Shown: positions 53,858 through 61,637 of the stretch, one piece after another | Layout: each line of letters starts with the position of its first letter | How positions within the stretch are numbered: the first letter of the stretch is position 1 | NCBI GenBank assembly: GCA_963710725.1 | Contig: CAVQBJ010000003.1 | Location: forward strand, 120,131-184,130 | Origin: CAVQBJ01 sp963710725 | GTDB taxonomy: Bacteria > Actinomycetota > Thermoleophilia > Solirubrobacterales > Solirubrobacteraceae | Reading direction: 5' to 3' | Length of the DNA: 64,000 bases | Program-made: the position numbers and the translations under genes | Notes under the pieces: model-generated | The model's input: only the letters and a program-made list of their open reading frames with translations | Databases searched by the model: none | What the model was told of the DNA's origin: nothing

Positions 53858-54402
53858 GCCCGCCCCCCGGCGTCAGCGGTGGCCACGATGCCCTCCAGCT
53901 GTCGAATGGCACGATGGATCAAGACCTTCGTGGCCCCGTCGGAGCGACCGAGAGCGCGTGCGATCTCCCGGTTGTCCATGCCGAGGGCGAAGCGCATGAT
54001 GAGCGCCTCGCGGCGATCGTCGGGCAGCTGCTTGACCGCCTCCAGGACGCGGGCGAGCTCGTCGCGGCCCTCGACGAGGTCCTCGGTCGTATGCAGCGCC
54101 TGGAGCGGCGTCGTATCGTCGATCGGCGCCTGCGGCTTGCGCGAGCGATCGCGATACAGGTTCGCGGCGAGGTTGTGCGCGATACGGATGAGCCACGGGC
54201 GCAGCGGCCGGCCGTCGGACTCGCGCTGGGCGCGCTCGAAGTGCCGGTAGGCCTGCAGGAAGGTCTGCTCGGTGAGGTCCTCCGCGTCGTGGTGATTCCC
54301 GACCCGGTAGTAGGCGTAGCTGTAGACATCCCGCACGTGCGCGCGGTAGAGCTCGGTGAACTCGCTGTCGAGTTGCTGCTTCGGCTTTGTCGACTCGCTC
54401 AC
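53854..54402 (-). CDS. ECF sigma factor
   Basis: A 182-residue sigma-70 family protein. Region 2 has Y-R-A-H-V-R-D-V-Y-S-Y-A-Y-Y-R-V-G and D-L-T-E-Q-T-F-L-Q-A-Y; region 4 has M-D-N-R-E-I-A-R-A-L-G-R-S-D-G-A-T-K-V-L. The start is GTG. It is the first gene of a two-gene operon with the small membrane protein and lies next to another ECF operon, so two ECF systems are stacked head to tail. Confidence 0.93.
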   Translation of the reverse strand: MSESTKPKQQLDSEFTELYRAHVRDVYSYAYYRVGNHHDAEDLTEQTFLQAYRHFERAQRESDGRPLRPWLIRIAHNLAANLYRDRSRKPQAPIDDTTPLQALHTTEDLVEGRDELARVLEAVKQLPDDRREALIMRFALGMDNREIARALGRSDGATKVLIHRAIRQLEGIVATADAGGRA

Positions 54403-54437
54403 TCACCGTCAACCCTACCCCGTGCCTCCGGGTGAGC

Positions 54438-55277
54438 TCAGACCGCCCCGGACATTCGCGACGACGGCGTGTCATCCGCGGCGGTCTCGGGGAGGTGGCG
54501 CGACGCCGGTGCGCCGCCGAGCCACTCCCACTGGAGGTTGACGCAGGCCCACACACGCTCGGTGACCATCGTCGCGGCCTGCCGCGAGGGCTGCCCGGCG
54601 GTCGGGAACTGCAGCGGTCGGCCGCAACGCAGACGGACCTTGTGCGGGCGGATGCGCCACCCGCGACGGACCGCCTCCGTGCCGAAGACGGCCACCGGAA
54701 CCACGCTCGCGCCGGTCTCGAGCGCGAGCCGTCCGATGCCACGGTGCGGGGACCCGAGCGGGCCGGGACGGACACGCGTGCCCTCGGGGAAGATCACCAC
54801 GCAGTCGCCGCGCGCCAGGATCGCGCTCGCCGTGGCCATCGTGTCCCGATCGCTCGCGCCGCGACGAACGGGAAACGCGCCGAGGCTGTTGAGGACCCAC
54901 GCCTGCCAGCGCCGGTTGAAGAGCTCCTCCTTGGCCACGTAATAGACCGGGCGACGCACGAGCGTGCCGATGACGAACGGGTCGAGGAAGCTGCGGTGGT
55001 TCGAGGCGAGGATGAGTGGCCCCGAGGCCGGGAGGTGCTGACGACCGATGCGTTCGAGGCGGAAGTAGAGGCGAAAGAAGACGGCGAACGCCACGCGCAG
55101 CGGCCAGTAGACGAACGGGTTGACGCCCCGGCGAAGGGCGCGCTCGTGGAATTCGTGCAGCTCTTCGGCCTGATCGGCCGACGGCCGCCGGGGCCTCGCG
55201 CGCACGGTCCGCGGGGCGGCCTGCCTGACGACGGCGACCGCTCGCGTGCGCAGCCCGGCAATCCTCTCGATCTCCAT
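54438..55277 (-). CDS. PlsC-like 1-acylglycerol-phosphate acyltransferase
   Basis: A 279-residue membrane-associated acyltransferase of phospholipid synthesis. Motif I N93-H-R-S-F-L-D99 and motif III F-P-E-G-T-R (163-168) are intact, and a hydrophobic segment (about 57-72) precedes them. A basic N-terminal extension of 35 residues is unusual. Its start is 47 bases from a divergent small membrane-protein gene. It is a lysophosphatidate acyltransferase by family; the exact acceptor is unknown. Confidence 0.9.
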   Translation of the reverse strand: MEIERIAGLRTRAVAVVRQAAPRTVRARPRRPSADQAEELHEFHERALRRGVNPFVYWPLRVAFAVFFRLYFRLERIGRQHLPASGPLILASNHRSFLDPFVIGTLVRRPVYYVAKEELFNRRWQAWVLNSLGAFPVRRGASDRDTMATASAILARGDCVVIFPEGTRVRPGPLGSPHRGIGRLALETGASVVPVAVFGTEAVRRGWRIRPHKVRLRCGRPLQFPTAGQPSRQAATMVTERVWACVNLQWEWLGGAPASRHLPETAADDTPSSRMSGAV

Positions 55278-55324
55278 ACCTGCTGTACCCGCCCTGTTCA
55301 GGGGCGTTACAGTTCGTCAACAGC

Positions 55325-55855
55325 ATGCCCGTGGACCGAACGAGAATCCTTCGCGGCGCCCTCGCGGGAACCGTGGCCGCCGGCGTATGGGCCGCCCAGA
55401 TGCCGCTCGACAAACGCGTCTTCGGCTCGGACTTCGACGACATCGAGCTCCTCGGCAAGGCGTTGACGCGCGGACGTGCCTGGCCCGCTGTGGGGCTGGC
55501 GCTGCATCTGCAGAACGGCGCGCTCTTCGGTGCCGCCTACGCCGCGCTCGCTCCGCTGCTCCCGATCCCGTCCTGGAGCCGGGGTCCCGTTGCCGCGATG
55601 TTCGAACACACGGCGAGCTGGCCGCTGAACGCCGTCGCCGATCGCGTGCACCCGGCGCGCGAAGAGCTCCCGACACTGTTCAAGAGTCGGCGTGCCCTTG
55701 CCCAGGCAACCTGGCGCCACCTGCTGTTCGGGGTCGTGCTCGGCGAGCTCGAGCGCCGCCTCAACGCCGAGCCCGAGGTCGAGATCCCCAACTACGACGA
55801 GGTCGTCTCCTCCAACGGTCACGGCAACCTCGAGCACACGGCCTCGTTCGGCTGA
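55325..55855 (+). CDS. conserved hypothetical membrane-associated protein
   Basis: A 176-residue protein with an N-terminal Gly/Ala-rich helix (L-A-G-T-V-A-A-G-V-W-A-A), a second small-residue helix (G-A-L-F-G-A-A-Y-A-A-L) and an amphipathic C-terminal half. No family is recognised. It is divergent from the acyltransferase gene and immediately upstream of tRNA-Thr. It is the last intact-looking core gene before the frame-disturbed region. Confidence 0.7.
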   Translation: MPVDRTRILRGALAGTVAAGVWAAQMPLDKRVFGSDFDDIELLGKALTRGRAWPAVGLALHLQNGALFGAAYAALAPLLPIPSWSRGPVAAMFEHTASWPLNAVADRVHPAREELPTLFKSRRALAQATWRHLLFGVVLGELERRLNAEPEVEIPNYDEVVSSNGHGNLEHTASFG

Positions 55856-55898
55856 TCGCCCGTTCGTGCGTCGCCGCGCGGTAGTCTCGGGCGCCGGC

Positions 55899-55971
55899 GC
55901 CGGAGTAGCTCAGCTGGTAGAGCATTCGCCTTGTAAGCGAAGGGTCACGGGTTCGAGTCCCGTCTCCGGCT
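55899..55971 (+). tRNA. tRNA-Thr (anticodon TGT)
   Basis: A full cloverleaf: acceptor GCCGGAG/CTCCGGC, D arm with AGCTGGTAG, anticodon stem TTCGC/GCGAA with loop CTTGTAA (anticodon TGT, reads ACA), and T arm ACGGG-TTCGAGT-CCCGT. CCA is not encoded. tRNA 3' ends are common integration sites, and gene content and integrity change sharply just after this one. Confidence 0.97.
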
Positions 55972-56053
55972 TCCAAGAACTACCTGCAAACGGCCTGGTT
56001 CTAGGGCTAGCGGACATCGCCGAGCAGGCGCTCAAGATCGCTATTTTCGCCCG

Positions 56054-56077
56054 TTGTCCCTTTGGTTGTCCTTTTGG
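56054..56077. repeat. 12-base tandem near-repeat past the tRNA
   Basis: TTGTCCCTTTGG and TTGTCCTTTTGG lie side by side, 82 bases beyond the tRNA, in a stretch (55972-56120) of lower GC that contains no recognisable gene. It could be part of an attachment-site scar or of an integrase-arm site; no integrase is present. Confidence 0.4.
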
Positions 56078-56119
56078 CGGGCGCGGCGAAGCGCGTGATC
56101 TGGCGCGACGAGGCGCGTT

Positions 56120-56410
56120 GGGCGGCTCATCGGCGAGCGCTCCGGGTGCTCGCGCACGACCCCGGCGACGTAGTCGTTGCACACGCGCGCGCGGGACCGG
56201 CTCTTCCCGTGAGACGAACTCGACGCCCGGATGCGAGACGGAGAGCAGCTGCATGGCGATGCCGTGCGCGTCCATGAACTCGAGGGCGAGCTGGGGCGAC
56301 CACTCGGGCACCGGGATGCCGCCGAGCAGCCAACGCTCGGCCTTGTGCAGCGCCTCGAGGTAGTCGGGCGCCAGGTAGTGGGCGTGGACGTCGATGCGGC
56401 CGTCGGTCAT
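56120..56410 (-). pseudogene. amidohydrolase (ACMSD-like) fragment, truncated and frameshifted
   Basis: The frame starts as a metal-dependent amidohydrolase, with the zinc motif D-V-H9-A-H11-Y and L-L-S-V-S-H-P-G-V-E-F. Near 56190 the reading shifts one base, after which the family sequence resumes as A-R-V-C-N-D-Y-V-A-G-V-V-R-E-H-P-E-R; recognisable homology ends near 56135, so about 90 of the usual 300 or more residues remain. Its ATG overlaps the TetR stop (ATGA), showing they formed one operon. Truncation next to tRNA-Thr suggests an insertion or deletion boundary. Confidence 0.7.
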
Positions 56411-57075
56411 TCCCGCTCCTCGGGTAAGGGTCGGCGGGCGATCTCGGCGGCCTCCGCGGGCGGGACGCCGAAGCTGCGCAGGACGCCCTCGGCGTGCGCG
56501 CTATCCGCGCCGGGGCGCAGCTCGTTGAGCAGCTGGGCGTGCATCACGCCGACAAGTGCCCCGGCCGCGGCGCGCAGCGCGACACGACGATCCGCGACCT
56601 CGAAGCGCCCGGCGCGGATGCCGTCGCGCAGATCGCGCGCAGCGGCCTCTCCCATCACGGCGTCGGCCACGCGAAAGGGAACGTCGAGGCGCACGAGGAG
56701 CCAGGCGAGGTCCGGGTCCGAGCGCGTCGCCCGCACGAGGTGCCGGTGGGCGATGCTGACCAGCTCAGCCGGGTCGTCGATGCCGGCACGCCGTGCTTGC
56801 AGGCGCTGCAGCTGCTCGTCGAGCGAGTCCTCGAGGATGCCGGCGAGCAGCTCCTCCTTGGTGCGGAAGTAGTTGTAGAAGGAGCCGATCGCGACGTCGG
56901 CCTCGGCGGCGATCTCGGCGATCGTCGTCGCCTCTACGCCGTGAGCGGCGAACAGCCGGCGCGCCGCGGCGATCAGCGATGCCCGGGTGCGGGCCTTGCG
57001 CCGTTCCTGGCGACCGCCCGCTTGCCGGGCGTCGGATCCTCGTGTGGCCACCCTGGCATCTTGCACGACCGACAT
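56407..57075 (-). CDS. TetR-family transcriptional regulator
   Basis: A 222-residue regulator. The helix-turn-helix (about 30-75) reads R-A-S-L-I-A-A-A-R-R-L-F-A-A-H-G...T-T-I-A-E-I-A-A-E-A-D-V-A-I-G-S-F-Y-N-Y-F. It is divergent from the doxX-monooxygenase operon with 59 bases between the starts. An imperfect inverted repeat there (57079-57103) is the likely operator. It probably represses both the catabolic operon and its own operon with the amidohydrolase. Confidence 0.92.
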   Translation of the reverse strand: MSVVQDARVATRGSDARQAGGRQERRKARTRASLIAAARRLFAAHGVEATTIAEIAAEADVAIGSFYNYFRTKEELLAGILEDSLDEQLQRLQARRAGIDDPAELVSIAHRHLVRATRSDPDLAWLLVRLDVPFRVADAVMGEAAARDLRDGIRAGRFEVADRRVALRAAAGALVGVMHAQLLNELRPGADSAHAEGVLRSFGVPPAEAAEIARRPLPEERE

Positions 57076-57078
57076 GAT

Positions 57079-57127
57079 ACTGAATTGTTGCTCAGAATTG
57101 AGTCTGTATTCATTTTTATGCTACGGT
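57079..57127 (+). promoter_or_regulatory. catabolic operon promoter and TetR-type operator
   Basis: ACTGAATT (57079-57086) and AATTGAGT (57096-57103) are inverted repeats with one mismatch. TTGAGT (57098-57103), an 18-base spacer and TACGGT (57122-57127) form a promoter whose -35 overlaps the right arm. The doxX ATG follows the -10 box by 7 bases, so this mRNA would be leaderless. The stretch is markedly AT-rich. Confidence 0.6.
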
Positions 57128-57134
57128 CCGCCCT

Positions 57135-57491
57135 ATGGATGCAGCGACCATCGTCATCACCGTGTTCAGCGCCGTTGTCTTCCTCGTGGCGGCGGCGATG
57201 AAGCTGACGGCGCAGCCTCGCTCGATCGACACCCGAGACCGGCTCGGGGTCACGCCGGACCGCTGGCGACTCATCGCGGCGCTCGAGATCGCCGGGGCGA
57301 TCGGCGTGCTCGTCGGGCTGGCCTTCCGCCCGCTGGGCGTCGCCGCCGCGTGCGGGCTGGTGGCGCTGTCCGTCGGCGCGCTCGGCGCTCACCTCGTCCG
57401 CCTGCGCGATCCGTTCGGCGAGGCCGCGGCGGCGCTCGTGGCCCTCGTCCTCTCCGTCGCGACCCTCGCACTGCAGCTCATCACTGCCTAA
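57135..57491 (+). CDS. DoxX-like small membrane protein
   Basis: A 118-residue protein with four predicted membrane helices (about 5-22, 45-62, 66-84 and 97-116), fitting the DoxX-like family. Its role is unknown; such proteins often sit beside oxygenases. It is the first gene of the operon, followed 10 bases later by the FAD monooxygenase. The frame is intact. Confidence 0.85.
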   Translation: MDAATIVITVFSAVVFLVAAAMKLTAQPRSIDTRDRLGVTPDRWRLIAALEIAGAIGVLVGLAFRPLGVAAACGLVALSVGALGAHLVRLRDPFGEAAAALVALVLSVATLALQLITA

Positions 57492-57501
57492 GGAGCACCA
57501 C

Positions 57502-59305
57502 ATGAACAGCCCCGCCCCCGGACCCGACCTGACCACCGACGTGCTGATCGTCGGCGGTGGCGGCGCCGGCCTGACCGCATCGATGCTCCTGGCCGAACTG
57601 GGAGTCGACCATCTGCTCGTCAGCTCGCTGCCCACCACCTCCGATCTGCCGAAGGCGCACGTGCTCAACCAGCGCACGATGGAGATCCTCGATGACGTCG
57701 GCGCGGCCGAGGCGGTCGAACGGCTCGGCACCCCGGCGGAGAACATGGCGGCCACGGCGTTCTACGCCGGCTTCGCCGGCGAGGATCCGGACGCCGGGCG
57801 CCTGGTCCACAAGCTCGAGTGCTGGGGCGCCGGCGGCGCCGACGAGAACTGGCTGGCCGCGAGCAGCCGGCGGCAGTGCAACCTGCCGCAGATCCGCCTC
57901 GAGCCGGTGCTCAAGGACCGCGCCGACGAGCTCTCGCCGGGGCGGGTCCGGTTCAACCACGAGCTGATCGACCTGCACCAGGACGAGGACGGCGTTTCCG
58001 CGCTGATCCGCGACAAGGGCGCCGAGCGCGAGTACCGCGTCCGTTGCCGCTACCTGATCGGCGCCGACGGCGGGCGGACGGTACCCGGGCTGGTCGGGAT
58101 CGGCTACGAGGGCCTCGGCGTGCTCAGCGAGACCGCCACGTTCCACGTCACCGCCGACCTCTCCCGCTGGGCTCGGGATCCCGACGTGCTGATCCGCTGG
58201 ATCATCTCGCCGTCGCTCGGCGCCGGCGCGGTGCTGGTGCCGATGGGGCCCAACCGCTGGGGGCCCGAGTCCGAGGAGTGGGTGATCCACATCCAATACG
58301 TGGTCGGCGACCCGCGGACGCAGTCCGACGAGCAGCTCGAGGCCGACGCCCGCGCCGCGCTCGGCCTTGGCGACGCGCCGATGGAGATCCACCGCATCAC
58401 GCGCTGGACGCTCGAAGCCGTGATGGCGGAGCGCTTCCGCGAGGGCCGCGTCTTCCTCGCCGGCGACGCGGGGCACCGCCACCCGCCGACCGGCGGCCTC
58501 GGCCTGACGAGCGGCATGCAGGACGTTCACAATCTCAGGTGGAAGCTCGCGGCGGTGCTGCGCGGCGACGCATCGGAGGCGCTGCTCGAGACGTATGAGC
58601 CCGAGCGCCGCTCCTCGCTCGAGCGCAACGCGCAGCGCTCGCTGGAGAACGCGATCAACCACTTCACCTCACAGGCGGCGCTCGGCGTGTGGACCGAGCA
58701 GAGCGAGGCGAACTGGGCGGCCGTCGGGCGGCTGTGGAGCGGAAGGCCCGAGGACGCCGAGGTGCGCGCGGCCGCGCTGCGCGCGATGCGCGCGCAGTCG
58801 ATGGAGTTCTGCGAGCTCAACGTCGAGTACGGCTACACCTACTACTCGAGGGCGATCGTCGACGACGGCACGCCGCCGCCCGAGTCGGTCGACCCGTCCG
58901 CGTCTACGAGCCCTCCACCAGGCCCGGCGCGCCGCTCCCGCACGCCTGGCTCGACGACCCCGATGGCCGGCGCATCGCGAGCAAGGACGTCGTCAGGCCC
59001 GGCCGCTTCGTGCTGATCGCCGGCGAGGACGGCAGGCCTGGTGCGAGGCCCCGCGCGAGATCGCGACCGCAAGCGGGCTACCGCTCGACGCCGTGCGCAT
59101 CGGCCATGTCGACGGCGACCTCTTCGACCCGCGCTGCACCTGGCTGCGTCACCGCGGCATCGGCCCCGAGGGCGCGATTCTCGTGCGGCCCGACCGCTTC
59201 GTCGCCTGGCGCAGCATCGGCGCGCACAGCGACCCCGCCGCGGAGCTCGCGCGCGCGCTCGGCCAGGTGCTCGCCCGCGAGATCCCCGTCCCCACCCCCG
59301 CCTGA
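57502..59305 (+). pseudogene. FAD-dependent aromatic monooxygenase, frame broken twice
   Basis: A class A flavoprotein hydroxylase (PheA/TfdB/MhpA type), about 600 codons if repaired. FAD motif G-G-G-G-A-G-L; R-Y-L-I-G-A-D-G-G substrate/FAD motif; G-R-V-F-L-A-G-D-A-G-H third motif; thioredoxin-like C-terminal domain. AAGGAG lies 6 bases before the ATG. The frame shifts near 58898 (one C missing in a C-run, after V-D) and again near 59036 (one C missing before W-C-E-A), each time with family sequence resuming. Either two sequencing deletions or recent inactivation; the first 460 residues are intact. Confidence 0.85.
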
Positions 59306-59319
59306 GAAGGAGCCTCGCG

Positions 59320-59910
59320 ATGCCCGCAGTGATCCACCCGAAGTTCCACCACCTCAACCTCAAGACGACCCGGCTCGACAGAGATGATCGCGTGGTACAG
59401 CACAGTCGTCGGCACGGAGATCCTCTTCCGCGACGACGTCGGCGCCTGGCTCTCCAACGACGAGGCCAACCACCGCGTCGCGCTGCTGTCCTTTCCCAAC
59501 TTCACCGACGATCCGAAAAGGAGACGCGCACCGGCCTGCACCACAGCGCGTTCGAGTACGACTCGTTCGACGAGCTGAACGCCACCTACCTGCGGCTGCG
59601 CGACGCCGGCATCGAGCCGGCGTTCTGCATCGACCATGGGATGACGTTCTCCTACTACTACGCCGACCCCGACGGCAACCACGTCGAGCTGCAGGCCGAC
59701 AACTTCGGCGACTGGGCCAAGTCGAGCGAGTGGATGCGCACGAGCGAGCAGTTCCACGCCAACCCCATCGGCGTGTTCGTCGATCCGGCCCGGGTCGCCG
59801 AGGCGGCGGCGGACGGCGCGACGTTCGCGGACATCCACGCTCGGGCCACGGCCGGCGAGTTCGCCCCCGAGGGACCTACGCCGCTCGACGCGCTCGAGAC
59901 CGAGGGCTGA
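59320..59910 (+). pseudogene. VOC-family dioxygenase-like protein, two compensating frame shifts
   Basis: A glyoxalase/extradiol-dioxygenase-fold protein, about 197 codons. The metal-binding pattern is seen in H-P-K-F-H-H-L-N-L, T-G-L-H-H-S-A-F-E-Y and G-N-H-V-E-L-Q. One extra base near 59381 and one missing base near 59516 move the middle section (M-I-A-W-Y-S-T-V-V-G) into another frame. AAGGAG precedes the ATG. It is positioned after the hydroxylase, where a ring-cleavage enzyme would be expected. Confidence 0.82.
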
Positions 59911-59914
59911 CGCC

Positions 59915-60759
59915 GTGCGGCTCGTCACCTTCGACGCGGTTCGGGCCCGCACGCCGGCATCCAGGTGGGCGACGAGGTCGTCCCGGCCACCGCCGTCGGC
60001 GCGCCGGCGGACACCGTGCGCGGACTGCTCAAGGCACTCGATCCGGCCGGGCTCGCCGCCCTCGGGAAGCGCGCCGCCCAGGCCGAGCCGCGGATCAAGC
60101 TGAGCAACGTTCGCCTGCTCGCGCCGGTGCCCGACCCGGAGAAGATCATCTGCCTCGGGCTCAACTACCGCGACCACGCCGCGGAGGCCCACCAGGAGAT
60201 TCCGGCCGCCCCGATGTGGTTCGCCAAGTTCGCCAACTCGCTCGTCGGCACCGGCGCCGACATCGTGCTGCCGGCCGCGCACCCCGACTACGTCGACTAC
60301 GAGGCCGAGCTCGCCGTCGTCATCGGCCACACCGCGAAGGGCGTCACCGAGCAGCAGGCACTCCATCATGTCGCCGGGGCGATGGCGTTCAACGACGTGA
60401 GCGCCCGCGACCTGCAGCTGCAGAACCCGCTGTGGACGAGCGGCAAGGCGATCGACACCTGCCCCCTGCGGACCGGCGCTCGTCACCCTCGACGAGGTCG
60501 GAGACCTGCAGAGCTCGCGCTGCGCACGCGCGTCAACGGCGAGGCGCTGCAGCAGGGCACGACGGCGCAGATGATCTTCGGCGTGCCGAGACGGTCGCCT
60601 GGCTGTCCCGCACGATCACCCTCGTCCCCGGCGACATCATCGCCACCGGGACGCCGGCCGGCATCGGGCGATGCAGGGGCGCTTCCTGCGCGCCGGCGAC
60701 AACGTCGACGTCGAGATCGACGGAATAGGCGTATCAGCAACCCCGTGCGCACACCTTGA
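59915..60759 (+). pseudogene. fumarylacetoacetate hydrolase-family protein, about six frame changes
   Basis: The pieces together give an FAH-family enzyme (hydratase or isomerase of ring-cleavage products): I-I-C-L-G-L-N-Y-R-D-H-A-A-E, P-M-W-F-A-K-F, D-Y-E-A-E-L-A-V-V-I-G, F-N-D-V-S-A-R-D-L-Q, then V-T-L-D-E-V-G-D, R-T-R-V-N-G-E, T-I-T-L-V-P-G-D-I-I-A-T-G-T-P-A-G-I-G and V-D-V-E-I-D-G-I-G. These lie in changing frames, with shifts near 59930, 60465, 60512, 60585, 60665 and 60735. The start is GTG just after the VOC gene. The active-site Glu/Asp residues remain in the pieces. Confidence 0.85.
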
Positions 60760-60967
60760 ACCCTGCTCACAGAAGAGGTTGCTGCCGCCGAAGCAGCAGC
60801 CATCAGCTGATCCGAGTGAACGCGCGCTAGTGAATGCCTGCTCGCCCTCACCGCCGCTGCGCGGGAACATCGGCTGCGTCTCGCCGGGCTGGATCGGAGC
60901 GGTCTGGTGCTGTGCGTCGCCGACGACCCGCCAGCGCGCGTGTGAACATCTCGATTAGAGTGCCTCC
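60760..60967. other. gap with possible gene remnant
   Basis: No intact gene. One plus-strand frame (about 60838-60945) reads L-L-A-L-T-A-A-A-R-E-H-R-L-R-L-A-G-L-D and ends V-A-D-D-P-P-A-R-V at TGA, which has protein-like composition and may be the end of a lost gene. Nothing else is seen. Confidence 0.3.
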
Positions 60968-61583
60968 GTGGCCGTTGACGCAGGATGGGAGAGGCTGTTT
61001 TGGGGGGCGTTCGAAGTCTCGAACGATGGAATGAAGCTCGTCGATGACGACCGGCGAAGGGTCGCGGTCAATGATTCGGCGTGCCTACTTCTCGGGCGCC
61101 CGCGCGAAGCAGTGCTGGGCACGCGACTGGAGGACTTCGTCGCGCCGGAGTTCTTGCCGGAGGCCGAGGGCACGTGGCGGGCGTTCCTGCAGCAAGGGAC
61201 GTGGCTCGGGGAGTCCGCGATCGTGCGCCCAGACCGCCGCGTCGTGCTTGTCGAGTTCGCGGCCGTACTGACCAACATTGACGGCCAGCCGCGAGCGCTG
61301 ATCGTCACGGTCGACCACCCGCAGGGTCGAGCACGAGGAGCCCGAGCCGAGTCATCAGGAGCCGCTCACGCCGCGCGAGACGGAGATAGTCAACTACGTC
61401 GCGATGGGCAAGAGCGGTCCGGACATCGCTGAGATTCTGTTTATCTCGCCGGCCACTGTGCGCACCCACGTCCGTAATGCCATGGGCAAGCTCGGCGCGA
61501 GGACGCGGGCGCGCCTTGTCGCCATCGTGCTGACTGACCGCGGCGTGCTCGCTCGGTCCCGTACGAACGTGCGAGATCGGTGA
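60968..61583 (+). pseudogene. PAS-LuxR transcriptional regulator, one frame shift
   Basis: An N-terminal PAS domain (W-G-A-F-E-V-S-N-D-G-M-K-L-V-D-D-D-R-R, R-V-V-L-V-E-F-A-A-V-L) is followed after a shift near 61325 by a LuxR-type helix-turn-helix: L-T-P-R-E-T-E-I-V-N-Y-V-A-M-G-K-S and I-S-P-A-T-V-R-T-H-V-R-N-A. If joined it is about 205 residues, a one-component sensor-regulator. Codon use here is visibly less GC-biased than in the core genes, fitting acquired DNA. The start is a GTG; no clear ribosome site. Confidence 0.8.
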
Positions 61584-61637
61584 ATCTCGTACGTTCGACG
61601 TATTCAGGATGGCCCGTTCGGTGGCGATCCTCTTGCC

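Noticed and set aside
55761..55976. A 71-codon minus-strand frame through the tRNA
   Set aside because: It is antisense to tRNA-Thr, a common false prediction.
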